64,000 nt of DNA, from NCBI RefSeq assembly GCF_016464375.1, contig NZ_JADDIU010000008.1, positions 62,001 through 126,000 on the forward strand, given 5' to 3'. The notes below the pieces were generated by a model. The model was given only the letters and a program-made list of their open reading frames with translations. It was not told the origin of the DNA and did not search any database. The position numbers and the translations under genes are program-made. Origin of the DNA: Bacillus renqingensis (GTDB lineage Bacteria > Bacillota > Bacilli > Bacillales > Cytobacillaceae). Positions 36,647-46,161 of this stretch are shown piece after piece; positions within the stretch are counted from its first letter, which is position 1; each line of letters opens with the position of its first letter.

Positions 36647-38400
36647 AAGAGATGACGATTCTTTTATTTGAACGTCTTGGATTATTATTGGTCATTGCCT
36701 TTGTTTTGACAAGGTTACCTGGATTTAAATCATTGTTATATCGGGAATTTAACCTAAAGTTGTCACTTGTTCATGCAGGTGTATTTGGCCTATTTGGAAT
36801 GGCGGGCACGATGGCTGGGATTGTGATCGATGGAGAGACAATTGGTCAGTTCAGCTTTGTGATTGGGGCGGTGGAAAAACATCAATTTATAGTGAGTTTA
36901 AGTCTTGTTGCGATTGTGATTGCGGGACTACTCGGTGGTCCACTTGTCGGTACGGGTGCAGGAATTGTCGCCGGAGTACATTTGATGATCCTAGGTGGGG
37001 TAGGCTCGATTGCAAATGGTTTAGTAAACCCATTAACCGGACTGCTTGCAGGATGGACGGCACGCTTCTTTTCGCAGGAGCGGGTTATTCCTCCGTTCAA
37101 AGCGCTATTTATTGGTGTCTTCCCGCCGATTTTACACATGCATCTATTGCTTATTTTTTATCCAGATTCCAATGAAATAGTTGATAGAATTGGGCTGCCG
37201 CTTGTGTTGTCAAATAGTCTTGCGATTGCGATCTTTACTGCTATGATCGGTATTGTTCTCAAGGAACAGGAGAATGAAGCGGCAATGGCAACAAGAAGAG
37301 CATTAACGATTGCTGAGGAGGCACTCCCGTTCTTAAAGGAGCATCACTCTAAAGAAATGGCAGCCGGGCTTAGCAGCCTGTTAATGAAGCGTTTAAAGCT
37401 TGCCGCGGTATCGGTAACCAATAAACAGGAAGTATTGGCACATACAGGAATGGGAGATGATCACCACCAAACGGAACAATCTGTTTTTCCATCGCTTGCC
37501 TATGAAGCAATGGAATCGAAAGAAATGAAAATAGCCACAACACGCTCACAAATTGAATGTAAGCATAAGAACTGCCCCTTTGAGGCGGCGATTATGATTC
37601 CGATAACTGAAGCAAATGAAGTTTTGCTGCTCATAATCTTTTATTTTCGTAAAGCCCATCATATCCGGCCTGTTGAGCTTGTTTTAGCCCAAGGATTAGG
37701 GCAATTAATTTCGAACCAACTGAATATACTTACAGCGGAGGCGTTGAAATTTCATATTCGTGATGCGGAATTGCGAAATCTTCAGGCACAAATTAACCCT
37801 CATTTTCTTTTTAATACCCTGCATTTAATTGCCACATTATTTCGCGAGGATCCGAAAAAGGCCCGTCACATCACCGTCCAGTTGGCCCACTATATGCGGT
37901 TTAATCTGAAGCTGGTTTCTAATTCGCTAGTACCGCTTGAGAAAGAATGTGATCATGTGAATGCGTATATGGAAATTATTCAAGCCCGCTTTCCGAATCA
38001 GCTGAAGATTACTTTTCATGCTCCGGAAACAATTCCGGATGTATATATCCCGCCATCGACTATCCAGCCGCTTGTTGAAAATTGTATTCAGCATGGGTTG
38101 CGAAATAGTGCAAGCGGTGGAAAGGTAGAGGTCATCATTCAAAAACAGGATGATCACTTGCAGGTCATTGTACGGGATAATGGCAGCGGTTTTCCTCGAG
38201 AATTACTAAAACAGGTAACAAATAAACCGTTAACCGAACATCAAAATGGCGGAACTGGACTTTACAATGTCAACCAGCGTTTAATCAGTTTGCTGGGAGA
38301 AGATGCAAAACTTCATGTTGATAATCGACCCGCCGGGGGTAGTGAGGTTTTTTTTCAAATTCCCATTGAGGTTCAAACGAAAAGGGGTGTTGCTTTGTGA
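36643..38400 (+). CDS. LytS-type sensor histidine kinase
   Basis: A 585-residue kinase: an N-terminal 5TM-5TMR_LYT domain with NLKLSLVHAGVFGLFG and GGPLVGTGAGIVAGVH, a GAF-like middle with cysteines (CKHKNCPFEA), then the His_kinase phosphoacceptor LQAQINPHFLFNTLHLIATL and an ATPase domain with QPLVENCIQHGLR and GSGFP. LytS-family kinases sense small carboxylates or membrane state. GTG start overlaps the symporter stop. The partner regulator follows with a 4-bp overlap. Confidence 0.92.
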   Translation: MKEMTILLFERLGLLLVIAFVLTRLPGFKSLLYREFNLKLSLVHAGVFGLFGMAGTMAGIVIDGETIGQFSFVIGAVEKHQFIVSLSLVAIVIAGLLGGPLVGTGAGIVAGVHLMILGGVGSIANGLVNPLTGLLAGWTARFFSQERVIPPFKALFIGVFPPILHMHLLLIFYPDSNEIVDRIGLPLVLSNSLAIAIFTAMIGIVLKEQENEAAMATRRALTIAEEALPFLKEHHSKEMAAGLSSLLMKRLKLAAVSVTNKQEVLAHTGMGDDHHQTEQSVFPSLAYEAMESKEMKIATTRSQIECKHKNCPFEAAIMIPITEANEVLLLIIFYFRKAHHIRPVELVLAQGLGQLISNQLNILTAEALKFHIRDAELRNLQAQINPHFLFNTLHLIATLFREDPKKARHITVQLAHYMRFNLKLVSNSLVPLEKECDHVNAYMEIIQARFPNQLKITFHAPETIPDVYIPPSTIQPLVENCIQHGLRNSASGGKVEVIIQKQDDHLQVIVRDNGSGFPRELLKQVTNKPLTEHQNGGTGLYNVNQRLISLLGEDAKLHVDNRPAGGSEVFFQIPIEVQTKRGVAL

Positions 38401-39158
38401 AAATTCATGCCATGATTGTTGAGGATGAACAAATGGCAAGAAAAGAATTAATGTATTTGTTAACTGAGGAAGAGGATGTTGCCCTTTGTCCAAGTGCTGA
38501 AACAGGGGAACAGATGCTGCAATTGTATGGCGAATATGAACCGGATGTTATTTTTCTCGATATTCATATGCCTGGAATTTCCGGTATTGAGGCGGCTAAC
38601 CATCTGATGAATCAATTCGTTCATTATCCCCCATTGTTTATTGTTACATCGGCCTATGATGAGTATGCACTTGCAGCATTTGACATGGAGGCGGTCGATT
38701 ATTTGTTGAAGCCTTTCGATGAGCTACGTTTTCAAAAAGCCATGAAACGTTTACGAAACCAGTTATTGCAACGGGAGCGAAAGCTAATGGAACCGTATGT
38801 TTCCAATACGAAATCTGGTCCAGCGAAATTACTGATTGATGATGGGGAACGAACGGCTGTATTATCACCGGACATGATTTATTATGCGGTTCCACATAAA
38901 CGGATGCTGGAAATCCATACGAAAGATAGAGTGATTTCAAGTCGTATGACATTGCAGGAATTGGAAAAAAAGCTTTATGGGTTTCCCTTTTTCCGACCAC
39001 ACCGCAGTTATCTCGTAAACTTGAATTATATTAAGGAAATTACCCCGTGGTTTAATGGTACGAGCAATATTACGCTCAAGGATATGGAGCACATTCAAAT
39101 TCCGGTCAGCCGAACGGCACGGAAAATGCTGTTTAAAATGTTTGAAAATAACCATTAA
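38397..39158 (+). CDS. LytTR-family response regulator
   Basis: A 253-residue regulator. The receiver has IVEDEQMARKEL, the phospho-Asp in VIFLDIHMPGISG, Thr in FIVTSAYDEYALAAF and Lys in VDYLLKPFDE. The LytTR DNA-binding domain ends the protein (FFRPHRSYLVNLNYIKEITP, then IPVSRTARKMLF). It probably activates one or both flanking symporter operons, as LytST-type systems control pyruvate or acetate uptake in bacilli. Confidence 0.92.
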   Translation: MKIHAMIVEDEQMARKELMYLLTEEEDVALCPSAETGEQMLQLYGEYEPDVIFLDIHMPGISGIEAANHLMNQFVHYPPLFIVTSAYDEYALAAFDMEAVDYLLKPFDELRFQKAMKRLRNQLLQRERKLMEPYVSNTKSGPAKLLIDDGERTAVLSPDMIYYAVPHKRMLEIHTKDRVISSRMTLQELEKKLYGFPFFRPHRSYLVNLNYIKEITPWFNGTSNITLKDMEHIQIPVSRTARKMLFKMFENNH

Positions 39159-39233
39159 TTCCTGAATCAGAACCATTTAACCATTGATAACGACCATTGA
39201 GACAAAAATCCCCTCTAAGTAATTGAAAATTCA

Positions 39234-39256
39234 TATAATTAGTAAACGCTTACAAT
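39234..39256 (+). promoter_or_regulatory. cre site at the promoter of the second symporter operon
   Basis: TAGTAAACGCTTACAA, starting at about 39240, is a near-perfect palindromic cre element. It overlaps the downstream side of a TATAAT box (39234-39239). CcpA binding would repress the operon during growth on preferred sugar. Confidence 0.65.
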
Positions 39257-39276
39257 AAAGAGAGGGGATGATTTAT

Positions 39277-39627
39277 TTGAATGGTAATGAGTACCTCAAA
39301 GGGTCACATGTGAAAGAGAGAGTGGATTATGTTCAGGTGGAACAAAGTGAACAGTTTCAACAATTCATGAAAGAAAGAAAAAGATTTATCTTGCCTTATA
39401 CGATATTTTTTCTTGTATTCTACTTTTTACTTCCTATCTGTACTTCTTATACCTCCTTTCTGAATACACCGGCAATAGGTGATATTTCATGGGTGTGGAT
39501 ATTCGCTTTTGCACAATTTGTAATGACATTTGTTTTATGTATTATATATGTGAAAAAAGCCGGCGCACTGGATAAACAAGCGGAACAAATCATTCATGAC
39601 CAGATCCAAAAAGGAGGGGCTGCCTGA
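39277..39627 (+). CDS. DUF485 membrane protein, copy 2
   Basis: A 116-residue DUF485 protein with two membrane helices and a 30-residue charged N-terminus. TTG 39277 is preferred to ATG 39268 because AGAGGGG directly abuts the ATG but is spaced nine bases from the TTG. The gene shares one base with the next start. It parallels 34827-35102. Confidence 0.85.
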   Translation: MNGNEYLKGSHVKERVDYVQVEQSEQFQQFMKERKRFILPYTIFFLVFYFLLPICTSYTSFLNTPAIGDISWVWIFAFAQFVMTFVLCIIYVKKAGALDKQAEQIIHDQIQKGGAA

Positions 39628-41162
39628 TGAGTATGACGGTTATCGTCCTCTTCCTAGCAATTGTTTTATTAACCCTTATTATTACGTACTATGCTGCAAG
39701 ACGAACAAAAACAACCGGCGACTTTTATACAGCGGGTGGTGGTTTAAGCGGTTTTCAAAATGGGATTGCCATTTCCGGTGACTACTTGTCGGCAGCTTCC
39801 TTTTTGGGGATTGCCGGAGCGATTGCTTTAAATGGTTTTGACGGATTTTTTTACAGCATCGGGTTTTTGATTGCCTATCTGGTTGTCATGTTTTTAGTAG
39901 CCGAACCTTTAAGAAACCTTGGAAAGTATACGTTGGCAGATATGATCAACGCTCGCTTTGATGCCAAGAAGGTAAGGGGTGCAGCTGCACTTAGTACGAT
40001 TACGATTGTGATTTTTTATATGATTGCCCAGCTTGTTGGAGCAGGTGCCCTTATCCAATTATTATTTGGTATAAAGTATTGGATTGCTGTCTTAATCGTT
40101 GGAGTGATGATGACGATTTACGTTTTGTTTGGCGGGATGATTGCCACAAGCTGGGTGCAAATTGTAAAAGCTGTCCTGTTAATGGCTGGAATGGTAATTA
40201 TTTCATTTCTCGTATTGTGGAAGTTCAACTTTAATATTGGAACAATGTTTACAGAAGTAAAATCAGCAACAAGCCATGGGGCGGCCTATCTAAAGCCTGG
40301 CATCCAATATAAAGACGGCCTTGGCACGATTTCCCTAATGATTGCCTTAGTATTGGGAACTTCCGGCCTGCCACATATCCTGATGCGCTTTTTCACCGTG
40401 AAGGATGCTAAAATGGCAAGGAGTTCCGTAATCACGGCAACATGGACGATTGGTATATTCTATATCTTAACGCTTTTTCTCGGGTTCGGAGCGGCAGCAT
40501 TTGTCGGTCAGACGAAAATTTTGGAGGCGAACCCAGGGGGAAATATGGCAGCACCACTATTGGCACAGGCGATTGGCGGGGAATTCTTATTTGCTTTTAT
40601 TTCCGCTGTTGCGTTTGCGACAATTTTGGCGGTGGTGGCAGGGCTGGTCTTGTCGGGTGCATCTGCCTTCGCCCATGATCTGTATGGCCAAATTATTAAA
40701 CAAGGAAAGGCAACCGAACGCCAGCAAATGCTGGCAGCCCGTTATGCCTCCTTGGCTGTGTCGGTCTTTTCGATCCTTTTGGCCTTGGGTGCTCAAAAGC
40801 TAAATGTGGCATTTCTTGTTTCATTGGCGTTTTGTATTGCCGCAAGTGCCAATTTACCGGTTATTCTTTATACCGTTTATTGGAAAAGATTTAATACAAC
40901 CGGGGCGATAACGGCAATATTGTCAGGATTGCTTTCGGCACTCGTGTTGGTATCTGTCAGCCCAAGCGTATTTTCGCCGGTTCCAGGTGCGGCTTTATTT
41001 GTTGGAGACCCCATCTTCCCATTGGCCAATCCGGCATTGGTATCTGTACCACTTGGCTTTTTAGGCGGATATATCGGTTCAATATTATCAAAAGAATCCG
41101 ATCCGAAAAGATATGCCGAGGTAAAGGTGAAAGCAAACATTGGATATAATGAGCCATCCTAA
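39627..41162 (+). CDS. Sodium/solute symporter (ActP-like), copy 2
   Basis: A 511-residue SSS carrier very similar in layout to 35099-36646: TGDFYTAGGGLSGFQNGIAI, SGDYLSAASFLGIAG, LFGGMIATSWVQIVKAVL and GTSGLPHILMRFFTVKDA. A monocarboxylate such as acetate is the likely substrate. It ends its operon at a strong hairpin. The duplicated carriers flanking one LytS/LytTR system suggest that one copy may act as target and the other as partner or sensor helper. Confidence 0.9.
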   Translation: MSMTVIVLFLAIVLLTLIITYYAARRTKTTGDFYTAGGGLSGFQNGIAISGDYLSAASFLGIAGAIALNGFDGFFYSIGFLIAYLVVMFLVAEPLRNLGKYTLADMINARFDAKKVRGAAALSTITIVIFYMIAQLVGAGALIQLLFGIKYWIAVLIVGVMMTIYVLFGGMIATSWVQIVKAVLLMAGMVIISFLVLWKFNFNIGTMFTEVKSATSHGAAYLKPGIQYKDGLGTISLMIALVLGTSGLPHILMRFFTVKDAKMARSSVITATWTIGIFYILTLFLGFGAAAFVGQTKILEANPGGNMAAPLLAQAIGGEFLFAFISAVAFATILAVVAGLVLSGASAFAHDLYGQIIKQGKATERQQMLAARYASLAVSVFSILLALGAQKLNVAFLVSLAFCIAASANLPVILYTVYWKRFNTTGAITAILSGLLSALVLVSVSPSVFSPVPGAALFVGDPIFPLANPALVSVPLGFLGGYIGSILSKESDPKRYAEVKVKANIGYNEPS

Positions 41163-41165
41163 ATG

Positions 41166-41215
41166 AGGGTCAGTCCTCCGTTGTTTTAACATAACGGGGG
41201 ACTGACCCCTTTTAA
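41166..41215 (+). terminator. Terminator, GGGTCAGTCC-type stem-loop
   Basis: GGGTCAGTCCTCCGTT pairs with AACGGGGGACTGACCC, followed by TTTT. The same family occurs at 47282-47327 and, degenerate, at 48603-48644. Confidence 0.85.
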
Positions 41216-41286
41216 AATTAATAGATTGTTAGGGATAGTTTTGAATGAGGAGCGGCGTTTACTGAAATTTATAGTCGAGTCAACCA

Positions 41287-41601
41287 TCATAATGATTCTA
41301 AACCGATGACTCCAATAATGATTGCTATGATACTAGCTATTCGCTTCCAACTTTTCGATTCACCGAAAAAAATCATATTGATGAGAACAGCACCAGCTGT
41401 ACCAATGCCGATCCATACTGTATAGGCTATACTTAGAGGTAAATAACGGAAAGAGGAGTAAATAAAGATAAATGAAGCACCAAGACCTCCAAGATAGATT
41501 ATACTATTTTTGAAAGTATGCTTTTTGCTGAACAAATTCAATCCTAAGACACCAATTAATTCACTAACAGCAGCCAAAAAAACATAAAACCACCCCATCA
41601 A
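41287..41601 (-). CDS. SMR family efflux subunit B
   Basis: A 104-residue, four-helix small multidrug resistance protein. The Glu in helix 1 (FLAAVSELIGVLGLNLFSKK) and the motif SIAYTVWIGIGTAGAVL are conserved. The start overlaps the stop of a second SMR gene, so they form a paired exporter of the YkkCD/EbrAB type that pumps cationic compounds or guanidinium. No guanidine riboswitch was seen; control appears to be by the adjacent TetR gene. Confidence 0.88.
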   Translation of the reverse strand: MMGWFYVFLAAVSELIGVLGLNLFSKKHTFKNSIIYLGGLGASFIFIYSSFRYLPLSIAYTVWIGIGTAGAVLINMIFFGESKSWKRIASIIAIIIGVIGLESL

Positions 41602-41936
41602 TAATCACCTCCCTCGATTGATTTATTATCCGAAAGCTTTAATCCAATCACTCCGCCAACGACCAACATAGTAAAAAGGATTTTCATGATGCTAATATGC
41701 TGGCCAAAAAGAAGTACATCCATCAAAAATGTACCAACTGTTCCAGCACCGGCGAAAATAGCATAGACGGTTCCAGTAGGTAAATTTCCACAAGCTTTAG
41801 CAAGAAAGTAAAGGTCTAGTAAAATAAACCCTACAATAATGGCCCATTCCCACAAAGAGGATGCGGTATTAAATCCGTATATCCAAATCAATTCTGAAAG
41901 ACTCGTTAACATTACATATATCCATGATTTATTCAT
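41598..41936 (-). CDS. SMR family efflux subunit A
   Basis: A 112-residue SMR protein with Glu in helix 1 (LTSLSELIWIYGFN) and LPTGTVYAIFAGAGTVGTFL. It is the first gene of the pair and has a hydrophilic C-terminal tail like YkkC. A perfect inverted repeat at 41960-41974 lies just before it, and the TetR gene is upstream on the same strand. Confidence 0.88.
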   Translation of the reverse strand: MNKSWIYVMLTSLSELIWIYGFNTASSLWEWAIIVGFILLDLYFLAKACGNLPTGTVYAIFAGAGTVGTFLMDVLLFGQHISIMKILFTMLVVGGVIGLKLSDNKSIEGGDY

Positions 41937-41959
41937 TTTTTTCTGTCCTTTAACTTGAT

Positions 41960-41974
41960 GACTGACATTCAGTC
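41960..41974. promoter_or_regulatory. TetR operator before the SMR genes
   Basis: GACTGA-CAT-TCAGTC is a perfect 6-3-6 palindrome between the TetR and SMR genes. A related element, AATGACTGATTATCATTCATT (42604-42624), lies before the TetR start, where the outer arms AATGA/TCATT pair. Confidence 0.6.
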
Positions 41975-42004
41975 TTTTATAGATAAAAAGTTTTTCAATT
42001 GTTC

Positions 42005-42589
42005 TTAATTAATTCCTTTCACGCCTAAACCATGCATGGCAAAATCTAATACAGCCTTTTTCTTCATTTCAGCCATATCTTTATCCCCATATGAGTATAA
42101 AAATGTTTGCTCAGCCACTGATTCAATCAATCCAATTAGCAAAACGGCAGTTTGATCTGAATCCAATGATTCACGAAGAATGCCAGCCCTTTTGGCGTTT
42201 TCCAAAAATCGGCTCATCCATGAATAGAAGGGGGAATAGATTGTTTCCCACTCTTGGAGAAAATCCGCTGAAGCTAATCCGGCGTAGATCAGGGCGAAAA
42301 TTTCCCTATATTCCTTCGTAATAGAAAATACTGATTCAATTACACACTTTAATTGTTCCGGAAATGGCTCATTTTCCTTAACATTTTCGCTGATTTTTTT
42401 CAGTTCTTTTTCTACCATCACTTGGGCAATTGAAGGCATAATCGATAATTTTGAAGAAAAGTAGATATAAAATGTCCCTTGAGCAATGCCTGCTTGTTTA
42501 ACGATATCCGATACTTTTGTCTTTTCTATTCCTTTTTCACGAAAAACATCAATTGCTGCATGAATGATCTTTTCCTTTTTATTTTCCAT
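42005..42589 (-). CDS. TetR family transcriptional regulator
   Basis: A 194-residue TetR protein with a clear HTH (TKVSDIVKQAGIAQGTFYIY) and a C-terminal dimer domain resembling YfiR/TetR_C types. It precedes the SMR pair on the same strand, and palindromes lie on both of its sides, so it most likely represses itself and the exporters until a toxic cation binds. Confidence 0.88.
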   Translation of the reverse strand: MENKKEKIIHAAIDVFREKGIEKTKVSDIVKQAGIAQGTFYIYFSSKLSIMPSIAQVMVEKELKKISENVKENEPFPEQLKCVIESVFSITKEYREIFALIYAGLASADFLQEWETIYSPFYSWMSRFLENAKRAGILRESLDSDQTAVLLIGLIESVAEQTFLYSYGDKDMAEMKKKAVLDFAMHGLGVKGIN

Positions 42590-42774
42590 TTAAGACCTCC
42601 AAAAATGACTGATTATCATTCATTTTACTCTATAAATAAGAAAATATCAAATGAGGACGACGCTTTTGTTGTTTAACTGTAAAATTATTCTCCAATTCTT
42701 AAAGGGATTTTATTGATTAATGTAGAAATTTACCGAAAGGTAGTGAATATCCCTCGATGGTGGAGGCGGAAGAA

Positions 42775-43536
42775 ATGGGATTCGTTCAACTTACAAAAAG
42801 GAATATTGATACTGAACACATATGCTGTGCCTTGGGGGCAAAACAATATCAAAATGCCGTAACTGAGAAGAAGAACTGGCTAAAGGAGCGAATGGATGAA
42901 TGTTTAGTATTTTATCGCTTAGACGAACGTGCAAAGGTATTTATCGAATACTTGCCCGCTGAAATGGCGTGGGTCCCTATTCAAGCACCCAATTATATGT
43001 ATATCAACTGTTTGTGGGTTTCTGGCAGATATAAAAACAACGGGTATGCTAAGCAATTGTTGAATTATTGCAAAGAAGATGCAATCCATCGTGGTATGGA
43101 TGGGATTGTGCATATCGTAGGAAAGAAAAATGTCCCGTATTTAAGTGATAAACGTTTTTTTGAACATATGGGGTTTGAGTTAGTTGACCAAGCAGAACCA
43201 TATTTTCAATTAATGGCGTTGAAGTGGAATAAACAAGCTGTCGTCCCTTCTTTTAAACCACAGCGAAAGACTTCTTTCAGGGATGAAGGGATATCGATTT
43301 ATTACACTGCTCAGTGTCCATTTGCTGTTGGTATATTGGAAGAGTTAAGAAAAGTTGCTGAAAATAAAAATGTACCCTTTAACGCTTATCGGATATCCAC
43401 TAAAGAAGAAGGACAAAACGCACCGATCGTATGGACAACCTTTGGTTTATTCTATAATGGAAAATTCATTACACATGAGATATTGAGCGCCAATAAATTT
43501 GACAAATTACTGACAAAGCTACTATCAGAAGAATGA
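42775..43536 (+). CDS. YoaP-like GNAT/thioredoxin-fold protein
   Basis: A 253-residue two-domain protein. The N-terminal GNAT domain runs to about residue 150 (NCLWVSGRYKNNGYAKQLLN is the CoA loop); the C-terminal part contains YYTAQCPFAVGILEELRK, the YoaP domain with a thioredoxin-like strand and Cys. B. subtilis YoaP has this architecture; its reaction is unknown. ATG 42775 follows GGAGGCGGAAGAA and is preferred to ATG 42757. Confidence 0.82.
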   Translation: MGFVQLTKRNIDTEHICCALGAKQYQNAVTEKKNWLKERMDECLVFYRLDERAKVFIEYLPAEMAWVPIQAPNYMYINCLWVSGRYKNNGYAKQLLNYCKEDAIHRGMDGIVHIVGKKNVPYLSDKRFFEHMGFELVDQAEPYFQLMALKWNKQAVVPSFKPQRKTSFRDEGISIYYTAQCPFAVGILEELRKVAENKNVPFNAYRISTKEEGQNAPIVWTTFGLFYNGKFITHEILSANKFDKLLTKLLSEE

Positions 43537-43575
43537 CTCTTCATTAAATAAAAGCTTCAATTCTATGTTGCTAGA

Positions 43576-43617
43576 AATGGGGATATGGAGACAGGCCTTC
43601 CTAATCTCCGTATCCCA
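43576..43617 (+). terminator. Stem-loop after the YoaP-like gene
   Basis: GGGGATATGGAGA pairs with TCTCCGTATCCC; no long T-run, so termination strength is uncertain. Confidence 0.5.
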
Positions 43618-43702
43618 CATTTGTTTGGTAATTGGATAAATTTGGCGTCCCTCTATTATCGAACCTGCGCCTGAAAGGTCCAGCGGTAAGGAGGTAATGG
43701 TG

Positions 43703-43786
43703 ATGGCTGCCTATATTACCACAAATGAACTGGAAACTTTCGTCGCCCTGCTTTCCTCCTTCTTTATTGTCCAGATATGGGTATAA
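43703..43786 (+). CDS. 27-residue hydrophobic peptide
   Basis: MAAYITTNELETFVALLSSF followed by FIVQIWV, with a perfect AAGGAGG (43688-43694) eight bases before the ATG. One hydrophobic helix. It lies just before the nhaK gene and might be a leader or a small membrane protein. Only the ribosome site supports it. Confidence 0.4.
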   Translation: MAAYITTNELETFVALLSSFFIVQIWV

Positions 43787-43816
43787 TAAAAAATACGTTT
43801 ACAAGGGGGTACTGGG

Positions 43817-45850
43817 ATGAATGTTTTAATGACCGTGTTATTATTGTTGCTGTGTTTGTTGATTTCAAATATTATCAGCCATTATATTCCTTTTATTCCT
43901 ACTGCTTTAACGCAAATTGCTTTTGGAATTATCATTGCCCTGTTATTTAGGAACTTCACGCTTGAGATTGAAACGGAGTGGTTTTTGCTGTTATTTATTG
44001 CCCCGCTTTTATACAACGATGGAAGGCGTTTTCCACGGGAAGAACTGTGGAGGTTGCGGGTACCTATCTTTGGTAATGCGATTGTGCTTGTCCTGCTCAC
44101 CACTATTGGCGGCGGTTATTTCATTCATTGGCTGATACCGAATATTCCCCTTTCGGCAGCCTTTGCACTGGCAGCGATTTTATCACCAACGGATCCTGTT
44201 GCCGTAAATGGAATTGCCAAGCGGATCCATATTCCGGAAAAGGTATTAAATTTGGTAAGGGGGGAATCACTAATCAACGATGCATCGGGGTTGGTTGCCT
44301 TTAACTATGCCGTTGCGGCAGTCGTAACGGGCTATTTTTCATTAAAAGCAGCAGTTATTAATTTTTCTTATATGTTCATCGTTGGGGCCATTGTAGGTCT
44401 CTTGCTGGGCATCTTGATCACATGGATTCGCTTCCTGCTCCGCAAACAGGGAATTAACGATGTCACCTTCCATTCATTATTACAAATCATGACCCCGTTC
44501 GTTATTTTTATTATAGCTGAAGAACTGCTGCATGCATCTGGAGTGATTGCCGTTGTTACTGCCGGTATTTTTCATTCGCTGGTAAAAGAAAAAATAGCAA
44601 CCTTAGTTGCCGAAGAGCAGGTGCTGACGGAAAATATCTGGTCGCTTGTGTTATTTGTACTAAACGGTGTGGTCTTCCTTTTATTGGGATTAAATATACC
44701 CTCCTCAATGGCAGAAGCGGTTGCAAATCCGAATATTGGCAATTGGTTAATTATCGGCTATGTGCTTGCGATTGGGGTTGTCATCCTTGGGATTCGCTTT
44801 GGCTGGGCATATCTTTTTTCATATTATGAAAATCATTTTATGAAGTCAAAGGTTATTGGAAAGCCCAACCTGAGAATGTCCCTGTTAACGAGTCTAACAG
44901 GTGTTCGCGGTGCGGTGACAATGGCTGGTGTTCTTTCGATTCCATACATCATTTCGAGCGGCGCGGCGTTTCCAGAACGTTCATTAATTCTCTTTTTAGC
45001 AGCGGGTGTTATTCTGTTTACCTTGGTTGCAGCTACAGTGTTTCTGCCGCTTTTAAGCAAAAGCAAAATTGTCGAAGGCGAAGCCAACCATTACATTGGG
45101 ATAAATGAAGCTAAGCGCAATATATTGTTAGCAGCGATAAGGAAGATAAAGGAAGAAGTAGATGAAGAAAATGAAACGGCAGCGTATGAATTAATGACTG
45201 AATATAAACGGAAGTTTCGGCAAATCCAGCCAAAAAGGGATTCAGCTGTTCATTACTCTGATGATTTTCAACAAAAGGTAACAGAAATCCGTTTACTGGC
45301 ATTGAAAGCAGAAAGGAACTATATCCATGAATTATTGGAGAAAAAAGGGTTGGATGAAGAACTTTTTCAAACATTTGAAAAATCACTTGACTACCGAGAG
45401 GAAGCACTGTCAAATACTATGCGTTCTAGAACCTTATATTTGTTAGGGCTGGGAAAAAGAGCATGGAGGCGGTTTCGGTTATATTATCGGAAAGATAAAG
45501 AAACAAGAATGGCCAAATTACGTTTAAGCAGGGGGATTCAATTAAAGGCCATAAAAGCGGCGCTTTTATTTTTAAAAGGATACGCGAAAAAGACAGAGAG
45601 ACCAGATGCGGTAAACTTGGTGATAGTAGACTATCAACGAATCATGGATCAATTAAAACGACCAACGACCCGATTTAATGAAAAACATGAAGAGCAAAAG
45701 GAAGAATTACGACTTAAAGTGATGGATATCGAACGGGCGGAAATTCACGGCATGTACGAATCCGGGGAGATCAGCAGAGACCAAGCAAGAGAGCTGCGAA
45801 GATTTATTAACTACATTGAAAGTGTTACATTATATGAACATATGGAATAA
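43817..45850 (+). CDS. nhaK: Na+(K+)/H+ antiporter, CPA1 family (NhaK-like)
   Basis: A 677-residue antiporter. About twelve membrane helices fill the first 420 residues with the ion-binding stretch AAILSPTDPVAVNGIAKRI, LVRGESLINDASGLVAFNYA and the conserved Arg in SLTGVRGAVTMAGVLSIPY. A long charged, helical cytoplasmic tail of about 250 residues follows, as in YvgP/NhaK. It exchanges cations for protons at the cell membrane. The start follows ACAAGGGGGTACTGGG. Confidence 0.92.
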   Translation: MNVLMTVLLLLLCLLISNIISHYIPFIPTALTQIAFGIIIALLFRNFTLEIETEWFLLLFIAPLLYNDGRRFPREELWRLRVPIFGNAIVLVLLTTIGGGYFIHWLIPNIPLSAAFALAAILSPTDPVAVNGIAKRIHIPEKVLNLVRGESLINDASGLVAFNYAVAAVVTGYFSLKAAVINFSYMFIVGAIVGLLLGILITWIRFLLRKQGINDVTFHSLLQIMTPFVIFIIAEELLHASGVIAVVTAGIFHSLVKEKIATLVAEEQVLTENIWSLVLFVLNGVVFLLLGLNIPSSMAEAVANPNIGNWLIIGYVLAIGVVILGIRFGWAYLFSYYENHFMKSKVIGKPNLRMSLLTSLTGVRGAVTMAGVLSIPYIISSGAAFPERSLILFLAAGVILFTLVAATVFLPLLSKSKIVEGEANHYIGINEAKRNILLAAIRKIKEEVDEENETAAYELMTEYKRKFRQIQPKRDSAVHYSDDFQQKVTEIRLLALKAERNYIHELLEKKGLDEELFQTFEKSLDYREEALSNTMRSRTLYLLGLGKRAWRRFRLYYRKDKETRMAKLRLSRGIQLKAIKAALLFLKGYAKKTERPDAVNLVIVDYQRIMDQLKRPTTRFNEKHEEQKEELRLKVMDIERAEIHGMYESGEISRDQARELRRFINYIESVTLYEHME

Positions 45851-45860
45851 CTGTGGGGCA

Positions 45861-45898
45861 AGGGGACGGGACAGGATGATGGTGGTTCCCGTCCCTTT
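45861..45898 (+). terminator. GGGACGGGA...TCCCGTCCC terminator hairpin
   Basis: AGGGGACGGGA pairs with TCCCGTCCCTTT after the nhaK stop; similar in type to the hairpin at 4791-4840. Confidence 0.75.
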
Positions 45899-46161
45899 AT
45901 CTCGACACGTCCGTATCTGGGTTAGGAACAGGTAGTAGGAGGAGGGCCCAAAGAATGCGCGTGCCACGAGTAAAGTAAGGAACCGCGCAAAGAACGCGAA
46001 ATCCGTGAAGAATGATAATTACGTGCATATAAGGGTGAATCTACAGCATAGTATACTGCTTGGAAAAATAATCATCGAACATATTCCTAACTATTTTCTA
46101 ATGGAAAAGTCTAATTTATTAAAAGATGAGTATTATTTTAGTAAGAAAGGGAGGGATTATC

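Noticed and set aside
41287-41936. Guanidine (ykkC) riboswitch before the SMR pair
   Set aside because: The 70-bp gap upstream holds only a short palindrome; no riboswitch core could be fitted.
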